Of a DNA stretch of 64,000 nucleotides, positions 17,301-25,176 are shown piece after piece. The position numbers were made by a program, and so were the translations under genes. The DNA is taken from the NCBI GenBank assembly GCA_964422465.1, contig CAYRBD010000002.1, positions 1 through 64,000 on the forward strand. The letters run 5' to 3'. The notes below the pieces were generated by a model. That model had not been told where the DNA came from. It saw nothing but the letters and a program-made list of their open reading frames with translations, and made no database searches. This DNA is from FW021-bin31 sp964422465. GTDB lineage: Bacteria; Bacteroidota; Bacteroidia; Chitinophagales; Chitinophagaceae. Numbering within the stretch: position 1 is the first letter of the stretch; each line of letters starts with the position of its first letter.

Positions 17301-17454
17301 TTTTTTACATCAGTTTAATCATAATACAATACTACACTACTTTAAGAAAGGCGCCAAAACACCGGGTAAAAGTAAGGTTTTTTAAATGTTTTGCCGTTTT
17401 CCATGTTTATACTACTTTTATTACTGCTTTGTCCCAAATACAAGCCTCCCTGTT

Positions 17455-18099
17455 ATGAAATATTTTGGAAAGGAATTAAAAAAGGAATTTCAATTGGAAC
17501 GCATCATCTTCTTCAGCGATGCCGTTTTTGCCATTGCCATTACGCTTTTAATTATTGATTTGCATATCCCTGATGTTGAAATTGGTTCTGATGCCGATTT
17601 GTTGCATGCGCTGGGTACTATTATACCGGGGTTATTTGGCTTTGTTATTAGCTTTTTCATCATTGCCAATTTTTGGGATCATCATCACAGCATCTTTGGG
17701 TATGTAGAAAAGTATGATTCAGGCTTAATATGGTTGAATCTGGTTTTTTTGTTTTTTATAGTCTTGATTCCCTTTTCCACTCGTATTTTTGGGAATTTCG
17801 GGGGCTTGCTTACTGCTACCACGATCTATAGCTTAAATATTATTTGTGCCGGTTTTTTTACCTATTTAATTCTGCGTCATGTTTCCCGGCCCGGGAAGAA
17901 ACTTTCATTTGGGTTGGAAAATAAACGACTTCGCAGGGGATTTTATGTTTTGACGCTTGCTATCCCGGCCTGGATTCTTATCTGTTGGCTGGTTGGTCTT
18001 ATTACCGATCCTGCTATAGGAGATATTTGCCTGTTTGGTTTGGGGTTCGTTATCCCAATATCTAAAAGAAAATTCGGGAAAGCCCAAAAAGCCAATTAG
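17455..18099 (+). CDS. TMEM175/DUF1211 family potassium channel-like membrane protein
   Basis: 214 residues from ATG at 17455. An upstream in-frame ATG at 17386 would add 23 residues of unlikely hydrophobic leader before the conserved start MKYFGKELKKEF. The signature RIIFFSDAVFAIAITLLIIDL (about residues 16-36) holds the FSD motif of TMEM175 channels, followed by five more hydrophobic segments, so six in all as in bacterial members. Those members form tetrameric, weakly selective K+ channels in the inner membrane. It stands alone between the symporters. Confidence 0.85.
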   Translation: MKYFGKELKKEFQLERIIFFSDAVFAIAITLLIIDLHIPDVEIGSDADLLHALGTIIPGLFGFVISFFIIANFWDHHHSIFGYVEKYDSGLIWLNLVFLFFIVLIPFSTRIFGNFGGLLTATTIYSLNIICAGFFTYLILRHVSRPGKKLSFGLENKRLRRGFYVLTLAIPAWILICWLVGLITDPAIGDICLFGLGFVIPISKRKFGKAQKAN

Positions 18100-18172
18100 A
18101 TTGTATTTTTTACTAAAAATAATCTATTTTTAACCCATCAATCCAAATTCTTTTTAATATTATTGAACCTTT

Positions 18173-19825
18173 ATGCATCTACGCTTTATAGACTATCTCA
18201 TTATTGCTGTTTACTTTCTCTTTGTACTCGGAATCGGTTTTTTGATCAAAAGGAAAGTAAAGACCAGTAGTGATTTCCTGATGAGTGGCCGCTCCATTCC
18301 CCTGTGGATCACCAGTCTGGCTTTTATTTCAGCAAATTTAGGAGCTCAGGAGGTGTTGGGTATGGCGGCATCGGGCGCCAAGTATGGGATTATGACCAGT
18401 CATTTTTATTGGTTGGGAGCCATTCCGGCAATGGTTTTTCTCGGTATTTTTATGATGCCTTTTTATTATGGCAGCAAGGTAAGGTCCGTACCGGAGTACC
18501 TGGCGAAACGATTTGATGAAAAAACACGTGGGTTTAACGCGTTTACCTTCGCCATTATGACTATCTTTTCTTCCGGTATCTCTTTGTATGCGCTGGCGCT
18601 TCTTTTTGAGGTAATATTAGGATGGAGTTTTGAATTTTCAGTTTTATTGGCTTCCGGGGTAGTATTGGTTTATACTTTTCTGGGTGGGCTGACCAGCGCC
18701 GTGTATAATGAGGTCCTGCAGTTTTTCCTGATTGTGCTGGGGATAGCGCCAATGGTTTATCTGGGGCTCCATCATGTTGGAGGCTGGAATGGAGTAGTAG
18801 AACGGCTTCCGGATGCCATGACCCATGCCTGGAAATATATGGGCCGCTCTTCTGATAACTCCATGGGCGTTAACTGGTGGGAATTGGGAATGGGATTGGG
18901 TTTTGTGCTTTCTTTTGGCTATTGGTGTACCGATTTCCTTGTGGTGCAGCGGGCGATGGTTACCCGGAATATGCATTCCGCACAAAGCACGCCTCTTATA
19001 GCAGCCTTTCCCAAAATGTTCATGCCGTTTATTGTTATTGTTCCCGGATTAATTGCTGCGGCCATGGTAGCCATGCATTCGGGTTATGTCATTCCCGCAG
19101 GGCCGGGTGGGGAGCCAAACTACAATATGGTTATCCCATCGCTTTTAAATGAATTTTATCCCAGTGGTATTCTGGGGGTCGGACTGACGGCCCTGTTTGC
19201 CTCCTTCATGTCGGGCATGGCCGGAAATGTAACCGCGTTTAATACCGTATGGACTTATGATATTTATGAATCTTATATCAAACCGGGTAAAAGTGACAAG
19301 CATTATTTAAATGTGGGTAGATTGGCCACCATATTCGGAATTATTGCTTCTATTGGCACCGCATATCTGGCCAGAGGGTTTAATAACATCATGGACTTTC
19401 TGCAACTGGTGTTTGGGTTTGTGAATGCGCCTTTGTTTGCCACTTTTGCCTTGGGCATGTTTTGGAAGAGATCCACAGGTCATGGCGCTTTTTTTGGATT
19501 AATCAGTGGAACGGCAGCGGCGGCTCTAACGTATAACCTGACAGAGGCAGAGGGAAAGGGAGGCGGCATAGCAAATATACATACTTTTAGCTCTACGATG
19601 GCACAGAGTTTTATGGTGGCTATTATGGCTTTTAGTGTGTGTTTCGTGGTAACAATTATTGTCAGTTTATTGACCAAACCTCATAAAAAAGAAAAATTGG
19701 TTGGCCTGGTATATAGCCTGACGCCGAAGCCAGAAAGAAAAGATATGTCCTGGTACAGGCGTCCGGTGGCTGTCGGTATCATTATTTTGATATTGACCCT
19801 TATTTTGAATTTGATATTTATGTAA
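18173..19825 (+). CDS. sodium:solute symporter (SSS family, SGLT-like)
   Basis: 550 residues with about 14 transmembrane helices. The N-terminus DYLIIAVYFLFVLGIGFLI plus SSDFLMSGRSIPLWITSLAF is characteristic, and the Na+-site region ALFASFMSGMAGNVTAFNTV lies near 350. It resembles the sugar-transporting SGLT branch more than the first SSS gene does. Immediately downstream (13 nt) is a small two-helix membrane protein that may be an accessory subunit. No catabolic enzymes adjoin it, so the substrate is not predictable. Confidence 0.9.
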   Translation: MHLRFIDYLIIAVYFLFVLGIGFLIKRKVKTSSDFLMSGRSIPLWITSLAFISANLGAQEVLGMAASGAKYGIMTSHFYWLGAIPAMVFLGIFMMPFYYGSKVRSVPEYLAKRFDEKTRGFNAFTFAIMTIFSSGISLYALALLFEVILGWSFEFSVLLASGVVLVYTFLGGLTSAVYNEVLQFFLIVLGIAPMVYLGLHHVGGWNGVVERLPDAMTHAWKYMGRSSDNSMGVNWWELGMGLGFVLSFGYWCTDFLVVQRAMVTRNMHSAQSTPLIAAFPKMFMPFIVIVPGLIAAAMVAMHSGYVIPAGPGGEPNYNMVIPSLLNEFYPSGILGVGLTALFASFMSGMAGNVTAFNTVWTYDIYESYIKPGKSDKHYLNVGRLATIFGIIASIGTAYLARGFNNIMDFLQLVFGFVNAPLFATFALGMFWKRSTGHGAFFGLISGTAAAALTYNLTEAEGKGGGIANIHTFSSTMAQSFMVAIMAFSVCFVVTIIVSLLTKPHKKEKLVGLVYSLTPKPERKDMSWYRRPVAVGIIILILTLILNLIFM

Positions 19826-19838
19826 AAATAATTTGGTA

Positions 19839-20057
19839 ATGAAAAACATTCTTGATCTTCGGTTTATTATTGGCTTGTTCTTCTCCCTGGTGGGCATATT
19901 TTTACTGATCGGGTCCTTTATCATGAACCCCGCGGCAGGTAAAACAGAAACTACAAACATGTGGAGCGGAATCGTCTATATTGTTTTTGGTATTATTATG
20001 CTCATTTTATGGCTGGTGGGAAAAGGGAAAGTCGCTGAGAACGAGGAGGCCGGTTAG
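19839..20057 (+). CDS. small two-helix membrane protein downstream of symporter
   Basis: 72 residues from ATG at 19839 (a TTG two codons upstream is less likely). Two hydrophobic helices (about 8-28 and 42-60) are separated by a polar loop, with a charged C-terminal tail GKGKVAENEEAG. It lies 13 nt after the SSS symporter on the same strand and is probably co-transcribed. Small membrane subunits are known for some SSS transporters (YhdT with PanF, DUF4212 proteins). A similar partner role here is inferred from position, not homology. Confidence 0.72.
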   Translation: MKNILDLRFIIGLFFSLVGIFLLIGSFIMNPAAGKTETTNMWSGIVYIVFGIIMLILWLVGKGKVAENEEAG

Positions 20058-20107
20058 TGACGTAAGGAGCGTGATGTGTTGTTTTTGTTTCAAAAAATGA
20101 ATCATCC

Positions 20108-21256
20108 ATGCAGGGCAGGATCATTGGTGCAGGAATAGGAGGGCTGGCTACGGCAATAGCCTTGCAGCAGCATGACATGCGTGTTTCCGTTTACGAGGCG
20201 GAGGATGATCCCCCGCCGCAGGGAGCCGGAATTATCCTGGCGGTAAATGCTATGCGGGTTTTGGATCGTTTTAATCTTACTGATGAAATATTTCGTAAGG
20301 GCAATGAGATACGAACAGCCCATCTTACGGATGAGAATTTGAAACCCATTTCAAAAAATCTGATTTCCGCTAACATAAAACAATTTGGGCAGGCTAATAT
20401 TTCCATCCATCGCTCTGATCTGCAACATATTTTGATGGGAAAATTGCAACCCGGTACCGTAGAATGGGGGAAAAAGTGTATTCGTATTTCAGAGAAAAAT
20501 CAGCAGGGTATCTTACATTTCGAGGATGAGACAACTGTTTCGGGAGATTATGTTATTGCAGCAGATGGCATACATTCCGAGACACGCAGGCAATTGTTTC
20601 CCGGTGATGATGTGCGGAAGATACGGCAAGTCTGCTGGCGGGGTGTAGTTGCTTTTGATCTGCCGGAGCAATATCAGCATCAATCTATAGAAGCATGGGG
20701 GCGTGGACGGCGATTTGGGTTCTCAAAAATAAACGCTGATTATACGTATTGGTTTGCTGTCATCAATAAGCATGATAGCGGGTTCAATTATAGTGCGAAC
20801 CTGAGGGAAGAGTTAAAAAAACAATTTAAGGAATTTGCTCCGATGATTTCCGAAATGATTGGAGATACTCCCGAGGCCCGGATTGGTCGTAAATCCCTGA
20901 TGGATTTGCCCCCCATTCAAAAGTGGCATTTGGGCCGTACCTGCCTGTTGGGAGATGCCGCCCATGCCGTTACTCCCAACCTGGGACAGGGCGCTTGTCA
21001 GGCCATAGAAGATGCCTGGGTGCTGGCTAATTTATTGAATGATTCTAAAAATCCAATGAAGGCTTATCCTGAGTTCCAAAAAATCAGGAAGCCCATGACG
21101 GATTACGTTTATAAATGGTCCTTTAGGGTAGGAGAAATGGCTCACTACGAAAACCGATTTCTGGTGGGTATGAGAAACCGGTTTATGAAGAAAATATCAG
21201 GCTCCTTTTTAAAGAAAAGGACCACCCGTTTGTTTGATCCGGGGTATGAAATATGA
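20108..21256 (+). CDS. FAD-dependent monooxygenase (UbiH/PHBH-type)
   Basis: 382 residues. The FAD-binding GxGxxG is at the very N-terminus (GAGIGGLATAIAL, 7-19), followed by AADGIHSETRR and the second FAD motif CLLGDAAHAVTPNLGQGACQAIEDAW. This is the class A flavoprotein aromatic hydroxylase layout. Family members hydroxylate aromatics, quinone precursors or antibiotics with NAD(P)H and O2. The substrate is unknown. The start is very close to the Rossmann strand, but no earlier in-frame start is evident. A 50-nt spacer follows the small membrane protein. Confidence 0.87.
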   Translation: MQGRIIGAGIGGLATAIALQQHDMRVSVYEAEDDPPPQGAGIILAVNAMRVLDRFNLTDEIFRKGNEIRTAHLTDENLKPISKNLISANIKQFGQANISIHRSDLQHILMGKLQPGTVEWGKKCIRISEKNQQGILHFEDETTVSGDYVIAADGIHSETRRQLFPGDDVRKIRQVCWRGVVAFDLPEQYQHQSIEAWGRGRRFGFSKINADYTYWFAVINKHDSGFNYSANLREELKKQFKEFAPMISEMIGDTPEARIGRKSLMDLPPIQKWHLGRTCLLGDAAHAVTPNLGQGACQAIEDAWVLANLLNDSKNPMKAYPEFQKIRKPMTDYVYKWSFRVGEMAHYENRFLVGMRNRFMKKISGSFLKKRTTRLFDPGYEI

Positions 21257-21326
21257 TTCTTGTTAATTTTCTTTTCAATTGGCGGGTATTTCCAATTCTG
21301 TTAATTTTAGCTTATCTTTACTTGCT

Positions 21327-21617
21327 ATGGAGGTAAAAGATTTCAATAGTTTTCAGCAATTTTTGCGAGCTAATAATGTATTTAGCCGCTTTGGATTGGA
21401 AAGAGTTGGTGTATTTGGCTCTTTTATCAGGGGGGGAGAATATCATGATATTGATTTGTTAATAGATAATTACATGAATTATAAGGATAGAAACGAGTTA
21501 AAAGACTTTTTGGAGAGCAATTTAAAAATTCCTGTGGACATTGTTGTAAAAGAATGGGCTGAACCAATTATCCTTTACCGTGCACTAAAAGAAATTAAAT
21601 ATGCAACCGCAGGCTGA
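21327..21617 (+). CDS. MntA-type nucleotidyltransferase antitoxin
   Basis: 96 residues from ATG at 21327. This start gives the usual N-terminus, and a near-match -7 element TATCTTTA lies just upstream. The minimal nucleotidyltransferase motif is GSFIRGGEYHDIDLLID: Gly-Ser followed by Asp-x-Asp, with 8 residues between instead of the usual 10. In the HepT/MntA systems MntA neutralises its partner by adding AMP to a tyrosine next to the HEPN active site. The gene overlaps the HEPN gene by 17 nt, the classic two-gene arrangement. Confidence 0.85.
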   Translation: MEVKDFNSFQQFLRANNVFSRFGLERVGVFGSFIRGGEYHDIDLLIDNYMNYKDRNELKDFLESNLKIPVDIVVKEWAEPIILYRALKEIKYATAG

Positions 21618-22041
21618 GAATGACCTGGTTTATTTACTGATTATGCTCGAATCAATTGAAAAAGTACTCATATATAGTGTCCACTATGATGATGCTCTTC
21701 AATTTTATAATGTGAATGATCAGATCAATTTTAATGCTTCTTTATTATTACTATCCAATATTGGTGAGCAGGCAAATAAGATAAGTAAGAAGACGAGAGA
21801 AAAACATATTTCAGTTAAATGGAGTCAGGTTAGAGGATTGCGAAATCGAATAGTTCATGATTATACTGGAATTGACTTTGAAATAGTTTTTGATATTATA
21901 AAATTAGAATTACCCCAATTAAAAAACAGAATAGAAGAGTTAATTTCCAGTGAACTTAACGAAGGTGTCTTTAGCAGGGAAGAATTAGAAGTAGCTGCTT
22001 CCAGTGTCTATTATAAGCATGTGGATTTTGGAAATATATAA
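21601..22041 (+). CDS. HepT-like HEPN-domain toxin (DUF86)
   Basis: 146 residues, all helical. The HEPN RNase motif R-x4-H-x-Y is intact as RNRIVHDY (around residue 80), including the tyrosine that is AMPylated in characterised HepT. It is about as long as other HepT proteins (the extra C-terminal tail from SELNEGVFSREE onward looks family-specific). HEPN toxins cleave tRNA or mRNA. Co-encoded with the nucleotidyltransferase antitoxin just upstream (17-nt overlap). Confidence 0.87.
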   Translation: MQPQAENDLVYLLIMLESIEKVLIYSVHYDDALQFYNVNDQINFNASLLLLSNIGEQANKISKKTREKHISVKWSQVRGLRNRIVHDYTGIDFEIVFDIIKLELPQLKNRIEELISSELNEGVFSREELEVAASSVYYKHVDFGNI

Positions 22042-22071
22042 GATTATAAAATCTAACTACGGTTGTATTTA

Positions 22072-22983
22072 TTAAACATTAAACCGGAAATGCATTACAT
22101 CTCCATCTTCCACAAGGTATTCTTTTCCTTCCAGGTTTAGTTTTCCTGCTTCCCGGCAGGCAGCTTCAGAGCCGAATTTGATGTAATCTGCATATTTTAT
22201 CACCTCGGCCCGGATAAATCCCTTTTCAAAATCTGTGTGGATCACCCCGGCCGCCTGTGGTGCGGTCATGCCNNNNNNNNNNNNNNNNNNNNNNNNNNNN
22301 NNNNNNNNNNNNNNNNNNNNNNNNNNNNNNNNNNNNNNNNNNNNNNNNNNNNNNNNNNNNNNNNNNNNNNNNATGACGGGTTTATCCGTCAAAAGAAATA
22401 CATCAGCCACGAATTTTTCCCGGTCTTCTTCATTAATTTCGAAGGTACGGGCAGAATTTCCTTCTTCCAAATGGGCTTTTAGTTTTTTCAGGACATCTAT
22501 CCCCCTCATCAACTCTTTGTCGCCGCTTTTAGCTTGTTTTTGATTACGTTGGAGTCTTTTTTCTACAGATTCCAGGTCTTTTAATTGTAATTCGGTATCA
22601 ATAATTTCTTTATCTCTTACCGGATCAATGCTTCCATCTACATGTACTACATTTTCATCATCGAAGCAGCGGAGCATGTGGATAATGGCATCGGTGTTGC
22701 GGATGTTTCCCAGAAACTGATTGCCCAGTCCTTCTCCTTTGCTGGCACCCTTTACAAGCCCTGCAATATCTACTATCTCAACTGTAGCCGGAACAACCTG
22801 CTGTGGGTGCACCAGCGATTCCAGCTTAATCAGGCGTTCATCCGGCACGCTAATTACGCCTACATTGGGTTCTATGGTACAAAAAGGGAAGTTGGCTGCC
22901 TGTGCTTTTGCATTGCTGAGCGCATTAAAGAGGGTTGATTTTCCTACGTTGGGTAATCCTACGATTCCAGCTTGTAACGCCAT
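22072..22983 (-). CDS. ychF: redox-regulated ATPase YchF (OBG-family), interrupted by assembly gap
   Basis: The N-terminal part has the P-loop GLPNVGKSTLFNAL (8-21, the Obg-family form), then NFPFCTIEPNVGVI and DIAGLVKGASKGEGLGN. The C-terminal TGS domain reads HTDFEKGFIRAEVIKYADYI and ends DGDVMHFRFNV, the usual YchF terminus. The present length with 100 N is 303 residues, against about 363-366 for the family, so about 95 residues (about 285-290 bp) lie in the gap. YchF is a ribosome-associated ATPase. It has a -7 element on the minus strand at 23003-23010. Confidence 0.93.
   Translation of the reverse strand: MALQAGIVGLPNVGKSTLFNALSNAKAQAANFPFCTIEPNVGVISVPDERLIKLESLVHPQQVVPATVEIVDIAGLVKGASKGEGLGNQFLGNIRNTDAIIHMLRCFDDENVVHVDGSIDPVRDKEIIDTELQLKDLESVEKRLQRNQKQAKSGDKELMRGIDVLKKLKAHLEEGNSARTFEINEEDREKFVADVFLLTDKPVXXXXXXXXXXXXXXXXXXXXXXXXXXXXXXXXXXGMTAPQAAGVIHTDFEKGFIRAEVIKYADYIKFGSEAACREAGKLNLEGKEYLVEDGDVMHFRFNV
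22273..22372. other. assembly gap (100 N)
   Basis: A run of exactly 100 N inside ychF. Comparison with the remembered E. coli protein puts about 95 residues between the flanks, so the true gap is likely near 290 bp. Confidence 0.97.
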
Positions 22984-23002
22984 AATGAGTCAAAAATTTT
23001 TG

Positions 23003-23010
23003 CAAAGATA
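23003..23010 (-). promoter_or_regulatory. -7 element for ychF
   Basis: On the minus strand TATCTTTG, an exact TAnnTTTG match, ending 20 nt before the ychF start codon (22983). Confidence 0.55.
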
Positions 23011-23110
23011 CTACTTCCTGTAGTCCTTAAAGAAAGGTTTAGCAATCCAAAACAATTTGTTTAAAATAATGTTAACAGTACAATAAATAAGATAAAAAAG
23101 TCGAAATATC

Positions 23111-23452
23111 ATGGAAAAACTGAAAGAGATGTTTCCGGTTTCCACCCGGGAGCGAAATGAAGAAAAAGCAGCCCTTGCTCCTAAAAATATTGAAGCCTGG
23201 CGAAATTTTAGCAAAACCGTGTTTGAAAAAGGAGCTTTAGATGAAAAAACCAAGCAGTTGATAGCAGTGGCTGTGGCTCATGTTACACAATGTCCTTATT
23301 GCATCCGAGCTCACTCCAAGGGGGCGGTAGCCAAAGGCGCCAGCCGTGAGGAGATCATGGAGGCCATCTGGGTTGCAGCTGAAATGCGTGCAGGAGCAGC
23401 TTATGCACATGCCGATATTGCCGTAGATGAGCTGGACCGGATTGGAAAATAA
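23111..23452 (+). CDS. carboxymuconolactone decarboxylase (AhpD-like) family protein
   Basis: 113 residues. The core AVAVAHVTQCPYCIRAHSKGAVAKGAS contains the CxxC-x2-H motif (Cys-Pro-Tyr-Cys, about 60-63) of AhpD-type peroxidase-linked disulfide reductases, followed by EEIMEAIWVAAEMRAGAAYAHA. Members form small helical oligomers and act in peroxide defence or as unknown dehydrogenases. The CxxC favours a redox role over true carboxymuconolactone decarboxylation. It is convergent with the next gene, 5 nt apart. Confidence 0.87.
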   Translation: MEKLKEMFPVSTRERNEEKAALAPKNIEAWRNFSKTVFEKGALDEKTKQLIAVAVAHVTQCPYCIRAHSKGAVAKGASREEIMEAIWVAAEMRAGAAYAHADIAVDELDRIGK

Positions 23453-23457
23453 TAGAT

Positions 23458-25032
23458 TTAAATTCGGGGTACTTTCTTTAAAAATTTTTCCCGGATTACC
23501 TCCTGTACCGGTCGGCGGTTGATCTTACTTTCCAGCCAGGAACGTACGTCCAGATAAAGGAAAAAACGCCGTTCGTAGGGATCGCGGGCAATTACTTCAA
23601 GTCTATTTTTCAATTCGATAAAGGCAGGTCGCAAACCGCGCAGCCCGATGTGATTGAATTTTTTTAAAAACCTGAGTATTTCATCAACTACGGCGCTCAG
23701 GTCTTTGTTCTTTTCCAGGAAATGATAAACCGAAGGAAGAAGATATTCTGTTACTTCGTAATTCTTTAGCTCGTAATGGGCAATAAGGTGAAGGATTCGG
23801 GCAAAACACTGGATGTCTGACCGTAGGTTGCCAATTTTCAAGTTGATGATCTTATTGAGATAAAGGATTGCGGTATTGTTGTCTCCACTGCCAAAATACA
23901 AGCAGGCTATTTTGTAATAAAAAACCAAAATACGGTGCTGATCCATTTGTACATTATGTAGCTTTAATAGAACCAGCAGTTCGGGAACAATGGACAATCC
24001 CTCGTTGAAAGTACCTTCCAGGAAGTGTTTATTTATTTTGGCGGTATAAGTATGGACAAAAGCCAGTGTCTTGGTGTTCTCATTGAAATCTTTTTCATTC
24101 TCATGCCAGAAGGTTTCTAATGAAATCAGGGAGCTGCAAAATTTATCATAATTGCGGTTGAAAAAATGAGCGGTAAGCAGGTTGTTCATGGCTTTAAGAT
24201 AAAGGGAAGGATCTGTTTTCTTTTGGAGGGGATAGGTATCAAAAAGGTCGGCCCATTTTTGCGTGTAGCGGTAAAAGAGCAGGAAGTCCTGTAAAATATA
24301 AGCATACCATGAATGTGCCTGATAGAGGTTGATCTTTTCATAGAAGGTCATTTCGGCTTCGGGGACGGTCATGTTATTTTGAGGAGAGGGGAGGTTATTT
24401 TCAAAAAAGGTACGCAACATCAGAGCTTCTTTTTCGTTACGAACATGGCCGGTTTTAAGGTACATGCCATACAGGCTGAGGGCGAGATTGCTCAGGAAGC
24501 TGAGGCTTACAAGTTGCCGGGTACAGGTTCGGGATTCTTCACTTAATTTCTCCGCCCTGTTTTCAATACTCCTGGTAATATGGCGGGCTTCAATTAATTT
24601 TTCAAATTCCAGAACCTGCATTTTAAGTTCAATTTCCTGGTAAGTAGTGGCCAATGCTTTTGCTTTGCTTAGTCGCTTGAGACTTTGTTGATACAGACCT
24701 TTGTTATACAGGATTCGTGCAAAATCGACCAGTTGTCGAATGTGAATCCGTATGTCTTTCTGCCGGTCCAGTATTCTCAGGCTTTCTAAAATATGATCAT
24801 ATAAATGGGCTTTCAGGTTGGAAAGTTGTTTTCTTTTTAAATCGGGAATTTGTTTGAGTATAAAACCTTCATCAAAGTATTTGGCTTTCTCCAGCACATC
24901 AAAAAGTTGGACAAACAGCGGGTGTTTTTCCTTCTTTTCCCCGGAAGATAAGTTGATCTTGAAATTTCGCTTTTCTGCCTTGGAAAGTGATTTTATTAAG
25001 ACAAACAGGGGTTCGTTTGCTGCTTTGGACAT
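23458..25032 (-). CDS. uncharacterised helical protein conserved in Bacteroidota
   Basis: 524 residues with no signal peptide or membrane segment. The N-terminus FVLIKSLSKAEKRNFKINL recalls a family of hypothetical Bacteroidota proteins that begin with SLSKxEKRxFK. The rest is alpha-helical with repeated pairs of amphipathic helices, suggestive of a TPR-like solenoid. No catalytic motif is visible. It is divergent from leuC with 144 bases between the two start codons. Function unknown. Confidence 0.75.
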   Translation of the reverse strand: MSKAANEPLFVLIKSLSKAEKRNFKINLSSGEKKEKHPLFVQLFDVLEKAKYFDEGFILKQIPDLKRKQLSNLKAHLYDHILESLRILDRQKDIRIHIRQLVDFARILYNKGLYQQSLKRLSKAKALATTYQEIELKMQVLEFEKLIEARHITRSIENRAEKLSEESRTCTRQLVSLSFLSNLALSLYGMYLKTGHVRNEKEALMLRTFFENNLPSPQNNMTVPEAEMTFYEKINLYQAHSWYAYILQDFLLFYRYTQKWADLFDTYPLQKKTDPSLYLKAMNNLLTAHFFNRNYDKFCSSLISLETFWHENEKDFNENTKTLAFVHTYTAKINKHFLEGTFNEGLSIVPELLVLLKLHNVQMDQHRILVFYYKIACLYFGSGDNNTAILYLNKIINLKIGNLRSDIQCFARILHLIAHYELKNYEVTEYLLPSVYHFLEKNKDLSAVVDEILRFLKKFNHIGLRGLRPAFIELKNRLEVIARDPYERRFFLYLDVRSWLESKINRRPVQEVIREKFLKKVPRI

Positions 25033-25176
25033 CGTTCTAAATTAATTGTTATTAATTGATTATCAATTTTTTATAATAAATACGTTATTTTGGACATCGT
25101 ATTATTTATAAAATTAGTATTTTTTTTCTGTTTTATTGGAAATACTTTTGGCTTCCTTAGCAATAAACCAGAAATT

